This document shows positions 46,618-54,552 of a DNA stretch of 64,000 nucleotides, piece after piece (the first letter of the stretch is position 1; every line of letters begins with the position of its first letter). The translations under genes and the position numbers were made by a program. The notes beneath the pieces are model-generated. The model had not been told where the DNA came from, did no database searches, and saw only the letters and a list, made by a program, of their open reading frames with translations. The DNA is from Acidobacteriaceae bacterium (GTDB lineage Bacteria; Acidobacteriota; Terriglobia; Terriglobales; Acidobacteriaceae): assembly GCA_030041305.1 (NCBI GenBank), contig JASHOC010000050.1, forward strand, positions 62,001 through 126,000. The letters run 5' to 3'.

Positions 46618-46753
46618 GCTTTAATCGCTCGCCGGGCACTTGGGGCGCCCATGTTTGTGTTAAGTTTGGGACTCCAGGCCCCGGGCCAGCCGCCGCATTC
46701 CGGGCGGGTTGCAATGCCGACGTTACGTCGCCGTAGCCTGGTTTTATGCGACA

Positions 46754-47221
46754 ATGCGGACGATGCTCCAATGTGCGGAGGCTGGTTTGAGCGAACTCAT
46801 CCACGCGCCCGGCACTCAGGCTGCCAAGACAACGCGCCGGGGCGACGAGCCGCCAGGCGTTTCGGCCCTTGGCTGGCGCTACCACCATTTCGGTATCCCC
46901 ACCCGCGCGCCGCGGCCAGACGAGATGTACGTCCCCCATTTAAAGATTCACGTCGCCGGCTTTGAGACCAGTCCCTGCGGGGTGCAATGGATGCGCTTCG
47001 ACGAGGACGCACCCTATCCGGAGATCGTTCAAACCCTGCCCCATGTAGCTTTCGAGGTGGACGACCTGGATGCGGCAATCACCGGCCGCGAAATTCTCGT
47101 CGAACCTAACTCGCCGAGCGCGGGTGCTCGCGTGGCCATGATCCTCGATCACGGCGCCCCCATTGAGCTCATCGAGTTCCACCGCCAAATCAAACCGGAC
47201 GCTACGCCAGATCCAAAGTGA
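46754..47221 (+). CDS. VOC-like (glyoxalase/bleomycin-resistance fold) protein
   Basis: 155 residues. One vicinal-oxygen-chelate-like unit: 'LGWRYHHFGIPTRAPRPDEM' at the start, 'PHVAFEVDDLDAAI' in the middle, and 'VAMILDHGAPIELIEFH' with the C-terminal metal Glu. Substrate unknown; cytoplasmic. The exact start is uncertain because ATG codons at 46754 and 46763 are both possible and neither has a Shine-Dalgarno; the core domain begins near residue 39. Confidence 0.7.
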   Translation: MRTMLQCAEAGLSELIHAPGTQAAKTTRRGDEPPGVSALGWRYHHFGIPTRAPRPDEMYVPHLKIHVAGFETSPCGVQWMRFDEDAPYPEIVQTLPHVAFEVDDLDAAITGREILVEPNSPSAGARVAMILDHGAPIELIEFHRQIKPDATPDPK

Positions 47222-47473
47222 TCCTCGCGGCGCTATTCTTGTCGCGCGCTCACCTTGGCAAAGGTGAAGTGGGATCGGCAACCGACAGGTGACCCGGTTT
47301 GTCGCGCTCTGAGCCTATCGTCGCCAAATCGGACGCCGACCTTGCCCCGGCGGCTGAATATGTCCTGCCGGGGCTCCGCTCCGCATGGAATATTCTGAAA
47401 CTGCAGCATCGCCGCGCTTTCCTGCGCACCGTTGCGCGCAGCGCATCACTTCGGGTGACGAGCAGAGGAGCTC

Positions 47474-48556
47474 ATGGAGATCCAGCCGATTGAGACCGAG
47501 GACGATTACGAAAAGGCGATTGCGCGGATTGCCGGGCTGGTCGGCGCGGAAAAAGGTACGGAGGCGGGAGAGGAACTCGACCTTCTGACCAAGCTCGTAG
47601 ATGCTTACGAAACGGCGCATCCGACGGCGGAAACCAAACCGGAAATCGCGAACGCCGCGGCGCGGTACACGGCGGTTTGGCGGTTGCGCACGCGCGCGCT
47701 CGCGCTGGGCGCGCGCACACTAATCATGGGCGTCGTCAATATCACGCCCGACTCATTCAGCGACGGCGGCCGATTTCTGGACCCCGATGCCGCGGTGGCG
47801 CGCTCCCTGCATTTGCTCGATGAAGGGGCCGATCTAGTTGACCTCGGTGCGGAAAGCACGCGGCCCGGCTCGCGCGCGGGCGGCGCCTACCCCGCGGTGA
47901 GCGCCCAGGAAGAACAGGCGCGCCTGTTGCCAGTTCTTGAGGGAATCCTGAAAGCGCGGCCCCAAACCGTGGTTTCAGTGGACACGTACAAGACCGATAC
48001 CGCGCGCGCTGCGCTGGCCGCGGGTGCAGACATTGTGAACGATGTGACCGGCTTTACCTGGGACCCGGCGCTGGCGCGGGTTTGCGCGGAGTGCAAAGCG
48101 GGCGTGGTGCTGTCGCACACGCGCGGCCGGCCTGAGGAGTGGCGCACGCAGCCGCGGCTTGGGGGCCCGGAGCTCGTCGCCATGGTGCGCAACGGTCTCG
48201 CCTCGAGCTTGGCGTTAGCGGTCAGCGCGGGCATGCCACGCGAGGCCGTGGTCCTCGATCCCGGCTACGGATTTGGCAAACGTTTTGGCGAAAACTACGC
48301 GCTTCTCGCGCATCAGGCCGAGTTGCTCGCGCTCGGCCGGCCGTTGCTCGCCGGGCTCAGCCGGAAATCTTTTCTCGGTCACACCCTGGCGCCGCTGTTC
48401 GGCGGCGCCGACGCGCCTCCCGTCGCCCGCGAGCGTGCGGGGCTGGCCGCGCTCACCGCGGCGATCCTGTATGGCGCTTCCATTGTGCGCGTCCACGAGG
48501 TGCGCCCGGCGCTGGAAGCGGCATACATTGCCGACGCGATTCGCGCCGCGGGGTAA
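47474..48556 (+). CDS. folP: dihydropteroate synthase with HigA-like N-terminal fusion
   Basis: 360 residues. Residues ~66-360 are dihydropteroate synthase: 'IMGVVNITPDSFSDGGRF', 'DLGAESTRPGS', 'VVSVDTYKTDTARAALAAGA', 'LDPGYGFGK' and 'LAGLSRKSFLG'. It condenses pABA with hydroxymethyldihydropterin pyrophosphate. Residues 1-~52 ('MEIQPIETEDDYEKAIARIA', 'LDLLTKLVDAYETAHP') instead resemble the N-terminal arm of HigA (COG5499) antitoxins, without the HTH. The ATG of this arm has a perfect AGAGGAGCTC ribosome-binding site, and no stop separates it from the synthase. A TTG near residue 71 would be the only likely internal start. Confidence 0.88.
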   Translation: MEIQPIETEDDYEKAIARIAGLVGAEKGTEAGEELDLLTKLVDAYETAHPTAETKPEIANAAARYTAVWRLRTRALALGARTLIMGVVNITPDSFSDGGRFLDPDAAVARSLHLLDEGADLVDLGAESTRPGSRAGGAYPAVSAQEEQARLLPVLEGILKARPQTVVSVDTYKTDTARAALAAGADIVNDVTGFTWDPALARVCAECKAGVVLSHTRGRPEEWRTQPRLGGPELVAMVRNGLASSLALAVSAGMPREAVVLDPGYGFGKRFGENYALLAHQAELLALGRPLLAGLSRKSFLGHTLAPLFGGADAPPVARERAGLAALTAAILYGASIVRVHEVRPALEAAYIADAIRAAG

Positions 48557-48674
48557 ACATTCGCGCCGCGTCGAGGCCGGAAGCACGGGATGCGGACGCG
48601 ATTTTTCAGAGCGCGCGAGGAAACGTCACGAGCGGCCGGAGGCGGGCTTTCATACCCCGCGCACCGAACGAGCC

Positions 48675-48680
48675 TATAAT
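48675..48680 (+). promoter_or_regulatory. TATAAT -10 box, leaderless start of rel
   Basis: Perfect -10 hexamer ending 5 bases before the ATG. The -35 is not obvious. Confidence 0.45.
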
Positions 48681-48685
48681 AAAGT

Positions 48686-50998
48686 ATGGCGACTGTCCGG
48701 GAGACCATGCCGGCAGAGGGCGCTCAAACAGCTTCCCCTGCGATGGAGGCGACTCAACCTCCGGCGCGCACGCTCAAGCGCGCTGTGGATGAGCGGCCGG
48801 TCAGCGAGCGTTTTGACGCGCTGCTGCGCCGGATCAAGGGCAATCGCCCTCACGAAGACCTGTCTCTGATCCGCAAGGCGTGGGATTTCTGCGTTCAGCA
48901 CCATTGCGGCCAAACGCGTGCCTCAGGCGAACCGTACATTGTTCATCCTCTCGAAGTCGCCGAGGTGCTGGCGGAGATGAAACTCGACGCCAGCGCCATT
49001 GCCGCCGGCCTGCTCCATGACGCCGTCGAAGACACCGCCGCCACCAACGAAGAGATTGCCGCCGGCTTTGGCGACCAGGTGGCGCACATTGTGGATGGCG
49101 TGACCAAGATCGACAAGATTCAGTTTGCCAACCGCGAAGACCGCCAGGCCGAAAATGTGCGCAAGATGCTGCTGGCCATGGTGTCCGACGTGCGGGTCGT
49201 GCTCATCAAGCTGGCCGACCGGCTGCACAACATGCGCACCCTCGAGCACCTCAAGCCCGACCGCCAGGAAGCCATTGCCCGCGAGACGCTGGAAATCTAC
49301 GCTCCGCTGGCGCACCGGCTGGGCATGGGCAAGGTGCGCGGAGAATTGGAAGACCTGGCCTTCCGCTACACCGATCCGGTAAGCTTCGAGCGCGTGGCGG
49401 CGGCCGTGGAGGCCCGCCGCGCGGAGGGCGAACAGTTTTTGCGCAGCGTGGAGGACACGCTGGTCGAGCAGTTCCGCGAAAACGGCGTCAAGGCTCGGGT
49501 GGAGTGGCGCATCAAGCGGCTGTACTCGATTTTCCAGAAGATCGAACGCGCCAAAATTTCTTTCGACCAGGTGTACGATCTGCTGGCGGTGCGCGTGATC
49601 ACGCAGGATGTGACCTCTTGCTACGCGGTCTTCGGGCTCATCCACACGCTGTGGCGCCCGGTGCCGGGGCGCATCAAGGACTTCATCGCCATGCCGCGGG
49701 CCAACCGCTATCAGTCGCTGCACACCACGGTGATGAGCGCCAGCGGCCACCAGTTTGAAGTGCAGATCCGCACTGAGGAAATGCACCGCATCGCCGAGGA
49801 GGGCATTGCGGCGCACTGGAAGTACAAAGCCGGCGAAAGCGTGGTGACGGCGCGGGACGAGGAACGGCTGAACTGGATCCGTCAGCTTGTCGATTGGCAA
49901 AAGGAGATGACGGATCCCAACGAGTTTCTCTCCAGCCTGAAGATGGACCTCTACCCCGACGAGGTGTACACCTTCACGCCCAAGGGAAAAGTGGTGGTGG
50001 TTCCGGCCGGGGCGACGCCTGTGGATTTTGCTTACACCATCCACACCGAGGTGGGCCACACCTGCGTCGGGGCCAAGATCAACGGCCGCATGGCGCCGTT
50101 GCGCACCAAGCTGCGCACCGGCGACATTGTTGAAATCGTCACCCAGAAGGATCACAACCCCAGCCGGGACTGGCTCACGTTTGTCAAAAGCCCTCGCGCG
50201 CGCAACAAGATCAAGCACTGGCTCAATGAGGACCAGCGCCGCCGTGCGGTCGACATCGGTCGCAAGCTGCTGGAACGGGAGGCACGGCGTTTCAAGGTGC
50301 CCATGAGCCAGATCGACGACCAGGATCTGGGCCGCATCGCCGGCGAATACGGGGTGGCCACAGCCGCCGATCTGCTGGCCACGCTCGGCCTAGGCAAGCA
50401 CACTGCGCACCAGATTCTGAACAAGCTGGCTCCGGGCAACGCCAGCCAGGATGAGGCGGAGGCCGAAAGCAAAACCGGCAGCGAGGCCGCACCGATGAGC
50501 GACGCGGTGCGCAAGCTGCACCTCACCGGTTCCGACTCGCTCCAGGTGGAGGGCCAGAATGATTTGCTTGTGTACCGCGCGCGATGTTGCAATCCCATCC
50601 GCGGCGAAGAAATTGTGGGTTACGTCACCCGCGGCAAGGGCGTGGCCGTCCATGCCCGCAGTTGCCCCAACGTGCAGAATCTGCTCTACGAAGCCGACCG
50701 CCGCATCGCCGTGGAATGGGCGCAGGTGGGCGACGAAGACGGCAGCCGCGCGCAGCGCTATCCGGTCAAAATCACCGTGTATTGCGACGACCGCACCGGC
50801 ATGCTGAAGGAGCTCACCGCCGTGATCTCCGATGAAAACACCAACATCCGCGGCGTGGAAATACAGCACGACGAAGACGGTGAGGCCGTTATCGAATTCG
50901 TCATTGAGGCCAAAGACGTGCGCCACCTCAACCGCATGGTCCTGGGACTGCGCCGCGTGGAAGGCGTTCGCACCGTGCAGAGAAGCCACAATCAGTAG
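48686..50998 (+). CDS. rel: bifunctional (p)ppGpp synthetase/hydrolase Rel
   Basis: 770 residues. Hydrolase HD domain ('HPLEVAEVLAEM', 'AAGLLHDAVEDT', 'VDGVTKIDKI'), then the synthetase with RxKD ('GRIKDFIAMPRANRYQSLHT'), the charge pattern of bifunctional Rel rather than RelA. 'QIRTEEMHRIAEEGIAAHWK', a TGS domain ('YTFTPKGKVVVVPAGATPVD'), a zinc-finger/helical region with conserved Cys-Cys ('YRARCCNPIRGEEIVGYV') and a C-terminal ACT domain follow. It makes and degrades the stringent-response alarmone. The start was chosen from the TATAAT 5 bases before the ATG; no Shine-Dalgarno is present. Confidence 0.95.
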   Translation: MATVRETMPAEGAQTASPAMEATQPPARTLKRAVDERPVSERFDALLRRIKGNRPHEDLSLIRKAWDFCVQHHCGQTRASGEPYIVHPLEVAEVLAEMKLDASAIAAGLLHDAVEDTAATNEEIAAGFGDQVAHIVDGVTKIDKIQFANREDRQAENVRKMLLAMVSDVRVVLIKLADRLHNMRTLEHLKPDRQEAIARETLEIYAPLAHRLGMGKVRGELEDLAFRYTDPVSFERVAAAVEARRAEGEQFLRSVEDTLVEQFRENGVKARVEWRIKRLYSIFQKIERAKISFDQVYDLLAVRVITQDVTSCYAVFGLIHTLWRPVPGRIKDFIAMPRANRYQSLHTTVMSASGHQFEVQIRTEEMHRIAEEGIAAHWKYKAGESVVTARDEERLNWIRQLVDWQKEMTDPNEFLSSLKMDLYPDEVYTFTPKGKVVVVPAGATPVDFAYTIHTEVGHTCVGAKINGRMAPLRTKLRTGDIVEIVTQKDHNPSRDWLTFVKSPRARNKIKHWLNEDQRRRAVDIGRKLLEREARRFKVPMSQIDDQDLGRIAGEYGVATAADLLATLGLGKHTAHQILNKLAPGNASQDEAEAESKTGSEAAPMSDAVRKLHLTGSDSLQVEGQNDLLVYRARCCNPIRGEEIVGYVTRGKGVAVHARSCPNVQNLLYEADRRIAVEWAQVGDEDGSRAQRYPVKITVYCDDRTGMLKELTAVISDENTNIRGVEIQHDEDGEAVIEFVIEAKDVRHLNRMVLGLRRVEGVRTVQRSHNQ

Positions 50999-51144
50999 CG
51001 GCGGCTTTGCCTTCAGGGTTGCCGTTGTGGATACAATCGAAACCAGCCAGCACCGAATCTACAATCCACCGCCCAAATGACAGGTCAAGCTTGGTGCAAA
51101 ATTTGGCCGTTGATGGCAACACGTTGCTAGGAAGGAGTGGACGC

Positions 51145-51372
51145 ATGGCAATCGTTCGACAATTGGAGAAACAAGTTCTGGAACGTGGAAGTCCGCATAC
51201 GGAGGTCAGTTGTACCTAATCGATTGTCTTCGACGAGGAGGGCCGGCGATATCTGCAAGTGGATACATACGGTTCCAACGAGCGAAAGATTCCCGGCAAG
51301 AAGAGCCAGTCCTTTCGATTTGCGCCTGAGGCCGTCGAGCAGATGAAGACGATCATCGCCGAGAATTTTTAA
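51145..51372 (+). pseudogene. small conserved gene broken by one in-frame TAA
   Basis: The frame from ATG (GGAAGGAG nine bases upstream) reads 'MAIVRQLEKQVLERGSPHTE', then VSCT, a TAA at codon 25, then 'SIVFDEEGRRYLQVDTYGSN' and 'RKIPGKKSQSFRFAPEAVEQ' to TAA. Similarity to a small bacterial family with 'LQIDTYGS...PGKxSQSIQF' continues on both sides of the stop. The stop sits where Tyr (TAC/TAT) is expected, so one base change inactivated the gene. Function of the family is unknown to me. Confidence 0.7.
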
Positions 51373-51458
51373 TGGCGCGATGGTTCTCAACGGCACTTTC
51401 CGATTCGGGCACAGTACGGACTCAGTAAGGGTGGAATGGACCTAATCTATCGGGTATT

Positions 51459-51530
51459 TGGCTGCCCACAAGGATTTGAACCCTGTTATGCTGATCCACG
51501 CGGTTGCGATTCAGCATCCTACCGGTTCGA
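51459..51530 (-). other. degenerate tRNA-like sequence
   Basis: Read on the minus strand: CAGGG-TTCAAAT-CCTTG forms a perfect T-arm (51485 down to 51469), followed by GGGCAGCCA like an acceptor 3' strand. On the 5' side is a 7-bp stem ATGCTGA/TCAGCAT with a 16-base loop in place of an anticodon arm. No 5' acceptor strand pairs with it. It may be a tRNA remnant or an old att-like scar. Confidence 0.3.
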
Positions 51531-51655
51531 GTTCTTGTTTGATGAACAGTTTACGAGCCCTTTACTGACCTACCAACGGCGCTCTGAGAATTGTTGACAT
51601 AGAGTTGGCGCAAAATTAAATGGGAGTCTATGCCGCTCTTTTCTATTTGATTCTA

Positions 51656-51731
51656 TGGAGCCGACGGTCAGACTTGAACTGACGACCTGCTGATTACGAA
51701 TCAGCTGCTCTACCAGCTGAGCTACGTCGGC
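51656..51731 (-). tRNA. tRNA-Thr (anticodon CGU)
   Basis: 76 bases including an encoded CCA. Acceptor stem GCCGACG/CGTCGGC, D-arm GCTC/GAGC, anticodon stem GCTGA/TCAGC with loop TTCGTAA (anticodon CGT, reading ACG), and T-arm GTCAG-TTCAAGT-CTGAC. All stems are perfectly paired. A clear promoter lies 11 bases upstream. Confidence 0.97.
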
Positions 51732-51742
51732 CTGCTCCTCCG

Positions 51743-51771
51743 ATTGTATCGTTGCGCTGGTGGAAGGTAAA
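51743..51771 (-). promoter_or_regulatory. promoter of tRNA-Thr
   Basis: On the minus strand: TTTACC, 17-base spacer, TACAAT, 11 bases before the mature 5' end. Confidence 0.55.
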
Positions 51772-51943
51772 GTTAAGCGATGTAGCATGTTTCCTAATGG
51801 CGTCTAGCATTCGGCGGAGCTGAGTTGGCGCGATTGCCAGGAGGCGACAACCTTGCCGGAAGCAGGCGACTCTACCCTATTAGGAAAAGCGCCTTAGGCG
51901 CCGCGCGCCGCTGCGCGTCCGTCCAAGCCAGTGCAGGTGATCC

Positions 51944-52189
51944 ATGAGCCTCATGACACAGACCCTTCAGCTTGCCTTCCGGATCGCCCTCGTCTGGGCT
52001 GGCGGATTCGTGCTGGCAGTCGCGGTCCGCGCAATACTGCCCGAGAAGATCGGGTTCAACCTGGGTAACGAAGGCACGTTGTTTCTGCCTTATAGCCGCA
52101 TCGGCTTCTGGACCTGCCTGCTGGCGGCCCTCACCGTGACCGCCATGGTGGTCATCCATTCCATGCTCGTGGACTTCGGCCTGCGGTAG
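51944..52189 (+). CDS. small two-helix membrane protein
   Basis: 81 residues with two membrane segments ('IALVWAGGFVLAVAVRAIL' and 'FWTCLLAALTVTAMVVIHSM'). No family recognised. AGGTGA precedes the ATG. It is followed 27 bases later by a zinc-ribbon protein in the same direction, so they may form an operon. Function unknown. Confidence 0.6.
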   Translation: MSLMTQTLQLAFRIALVWAGGFVLAVAVRAILPEKIGFNLGNEGTLFLPYSRIGFWTCLLAALTVTAMVVIHSMLVDFGLR

Positions 52190-52216
52190 TTCGGCTGCGG
52201 AGGATGGCAGCACGCC

Positions 52217-52882
52217 ATGCGTACTGATCCGGCAGAGGATTGGCGGAGGCTAACGGACCTTTATCGCGGGATGGACGAGCTGGAGCTGCGTGAATTGGCG
52301 ACGGATTTCGCCAACCTGACCGGAATGGCGCAGCAGGTTCTGCGCGACGAGTTGCGTCGGCGCGGCCTCAGTCTGCCGCTTACGCAGGGAGAAGTGCTGC
52401 TGAACGGAGTTCCTCTGCCGCGTCCGCGCGCTTTCGTCATGCCTGCCGATGCGGACACCAAGCGCGATTTTCCCGTGGAATGCACGTGGAAGACGCTGCT
52501 CTGCGAATGCAACGAACCCGAGCAGGCATGGCAGATGTGCGAAGTGCTTCGCCAGGCCGGTATCGAGAGCTGGATCGAGGGCCCGGGGTTGTATTCCCCT
52601 CACGCCGAATTGGATCTCACGAATCCACGCGTGCTGGTGGCCGCCGATCAGCTCGACGAAGCCCGCCTGATCGCCGCCCGGCCCATCCCGGCGGAGATCG
52701 TCGAGCTATCGAAGATGAAGCTGCCGGATTTCGAGCCGCCTCCGTGCCCGCGATGCGGCGCGCAAGACCCGCTCCTCGAAGCGGTTCATGCCTGCAATGT
52801 GTGGCGATGCGAGGTTTGCGGCCAGCAGTGGCGCGATGTAGAAAAAAGGTCAAGCGACGAAGCCGAGCTGGCGGGCGGCTAA
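52217..52882 (+). CDS. DUF2007-like protein with C-terminal zinc ribbon
   Basis: 221 residues. An N-terminal helical part ('LTDLYRGMDELELRELATDF'), a central alpha/beta unit resembling DUF2007 putative signal-transducing proteins ('EPEQAWQMCEVLRQAGIES', 'NPRVLVAADQLDEARLIAA'), and a CPRCG...CEVCG zinc ribbon at the C-terminus. Cytoplasmic. GGAGG lies 13 bases before the ATG. The role is not known. Confidence 0.6.
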   Translation: MRTDPAEDWRRLTDLYRGMDELELRELATDFANLTGMAQQVLRDELRRRGLSLPLTQGEVLLNGVPLPRPRAFVMPADADTKRDFPVECTWKTLLCECNEPEQAWQMCEVLRQAGIESWIEGPGLYSPHAELDLTNPRVLVAADQLDEARLIAARPIPAEIVELSKMKLPDFEPPPCPRCGAQDPLLEAVHACNVWRCEVCGQQWRDVEKRSSDEAELAGG

Positions 52883-53031
52883 GACGGAAAGAGCCACCCG
52901 GCAACAGGGCAGCTCTCTCCCAGGGAGAATAGTTCCAACGGAGGCAAACCGCCGAAACTTTCTGGCTGCATGTTAGGTGCGGGGGCAGGCAGTGTCAAGG
53001 ATAAATCGTGAAGATAAATAAGTATTTTATT

Positions 53032-53048
53032 TTCTGTAGCATACAGAA
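53032..53048. promoter_or_regulatory. perfect 7-bp inverted repeat in AT-rich gap
   Basis: TTCTGTA-GCA-TACAGAA. It lies between convergent gene ends in an unusually AT-rich stretch, so it could be part of a bidirectional terminator or an operator-like site. Confidence 0.4.
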
Positions 53049-53140
53049 TGTCCTTTTGCGTTTGAGGGAACCTCGTGTCTTCGCTTTTTTTTCGCCTCGT
53101 TTTATCCGGCATTAGCTGTTATTGTTCGTGTTTTTTCGGT

Positions 53141-54406
53141 TTAGCTCCTTTTTTCCACAGACTTATGCGCTGTTAACCGATCAGATGCGTACTCGCTTTC
53201 CGGCTGGTGTGGCTCGCTCCATTCGGGTCGCAAATCGAGATGGATGAACTCCTCGTCGTAGACCGATGAAGCCGGCTTGCCGTGCGCTACGCGGTAAAGG
53301 GCGCGGCCGCCGCCCAGGAAGAAGCCCAGCAAAATAGCGGCAATCGAGCCCACCAACACGATGGTCGCGATGCCGACCAGCAGCTCGCCTGTCTTCGCAA
53401 CCTCCGACTCGCCGGATTGCGGCATCGAAATCAGGTTCGCTTCGTAGTGAACCCTCTCGATCAACCTGTGGCTCTCATCGGGAATGGCGTCACCACTGAC
53501 CACCGCAACCAGCACCCCGCTGCGGCGCACCTCGATCGAGGCCTGGTCGGAGTTTACAAGCGGCTTGGGCCACGGCGGCTGTGCCTTGCCGCGGGCTTGG
53601 ATGTAGGCGCGAATCACGGACTCCTGCGATTGGGCAATTTGCGGCGTGGGGTAGTCGATGATGGTAAGTGTGGCCGGGCCGGAGGATAGCGAATAGTTGG
53701 CAGTCACCGCCTCTGCGCCGCGATCGAAATCGACCACACCCGGCGGCAGCACCCCTCCTGATCCCGAGTAGCCCGCCGCGCCCTCGGCGTAGTGGGTCGT
53801 CTCGTGGTCGAGCGAGCCCTGGGGCAAGTACGCGAGTATCGGCGGCGGTAGCGCGCGGTTGCCGTATGGCGCAGGCAACTGCGCGGCGATCTGACGCATC
53901 TCGCCAGCCGACATGGGACCGATTTGGGAAAAGCTGGCGTCGACTACGGTATTACCCTTCCAGAAAAGCACGCGATTCTTGTCCGAGGTCCCGCCCGTCC
54001 CGATATCCTCCTTCGGCCAGCCGTTCTGCCGGTAATAGGAATAAGCGCCATACGCGCCGCTCTCGTCGCCAAAGTTGAGCGCGCGCATGGTGAGCGTCTC
54101 GTTCGCGTCGCGTTTGTAGTTCACCTTGTCGCCGTAAGAGAATCCGTACTCCCGGAGCGCGGCTGCATTGTCGGCGTCGGCCTGTTCGGCGTTGCTCAAC
54201 TTCTCCGGCGCCGCTGTTTGCGCCCATCCGTCGAATTCGGCGGGCAGCAACGGTTTAGGAACCGGCGGCAGCTCGATGTGCGTGACCTGCGTCGGCTTAT
54301 TCGCCGGAGCTGCAGGGGCGGCCTGCGCGGCGCTCAACCATGCGCCCGCCATCGCCAGCGCCGCAGCGATCAGGACCGGCCTCCAACGCTTCAATCTATG
54401 TTCCAT
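53141..54406 (-). CDS. DUF6599-type exported membrane protein
   Basis: 421 residues: signal peptide (cleaved near AAQA), a large external domain ('LLPAEFDGWAQTAAPEKLS', 'LREYGFSYGDKVNYKRDANE', 'NTVVDASFSQIGPMSAGEM') and a C-terminal membrane helix near residue 350 with a short cytoplasmic tail. It resembles a family largely restricted to Acidobacteriota (DUF6599); function unknown. It lies downstream of and in the same direction as the CocE-type hydrolase gene, 146 bases apart. Confidence 0.7.
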   Translation of the reverse strand: MEHRLKRWRPVLIAAALAMAGAWLSAAQAAPAAPANKPTQVTHIELPPVPKPLLPAEFDGWAQTAAPEKLSNAEQADADNAAALREYGFSYGDKVNYKRDANETLTMRALNFGDESGAYGAYSYYRQNGWPKEDIGTGGTSDKNRVLFWKGNTVVDASFSQIGPMSAGEMRQIAAQLPAPYGNRALPPPILAYLPQGSLDHETTHYAEGAAGYSGSGGVLPPGVVDFDRGAEAVTANYSLSSGPATLTIIDYPTPQIAQSQESVIRAYIQARGKAQPPWPKPLVNSDQASIEVRRSGVLVAVVSGDAIPDESHRLIERVHYEANLISMPQSGESEVAKTGELLVGIATIVLVGSIAAILLGFFLGGGRALYRVAHGKPASSVYDEEFIHLDLRPEWSEPHQPESEYASDRLTAHKSVEKRS

Positions 54407-54552
54407 GCTTTATCTATGCTCCATCTTTCTCCAGGATAAAGCCCCGTCCTTGCCGGACGCGCGAGCCCCGCGTGCGGGATTCGCGCCGCTGCTTGCTTCC
54501 GTCTTTCTTTTTTTGGATATCGGCGCGCTCGAAAAGATTCCCCTCTCCGCCG

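Noticed and set aside
53032-53048. LexA box
   Set aside because: The CTGT...ACAG half-sites are five bases apart, not the eight of the enterobacterial SOS box, and no promoter adjoins it.
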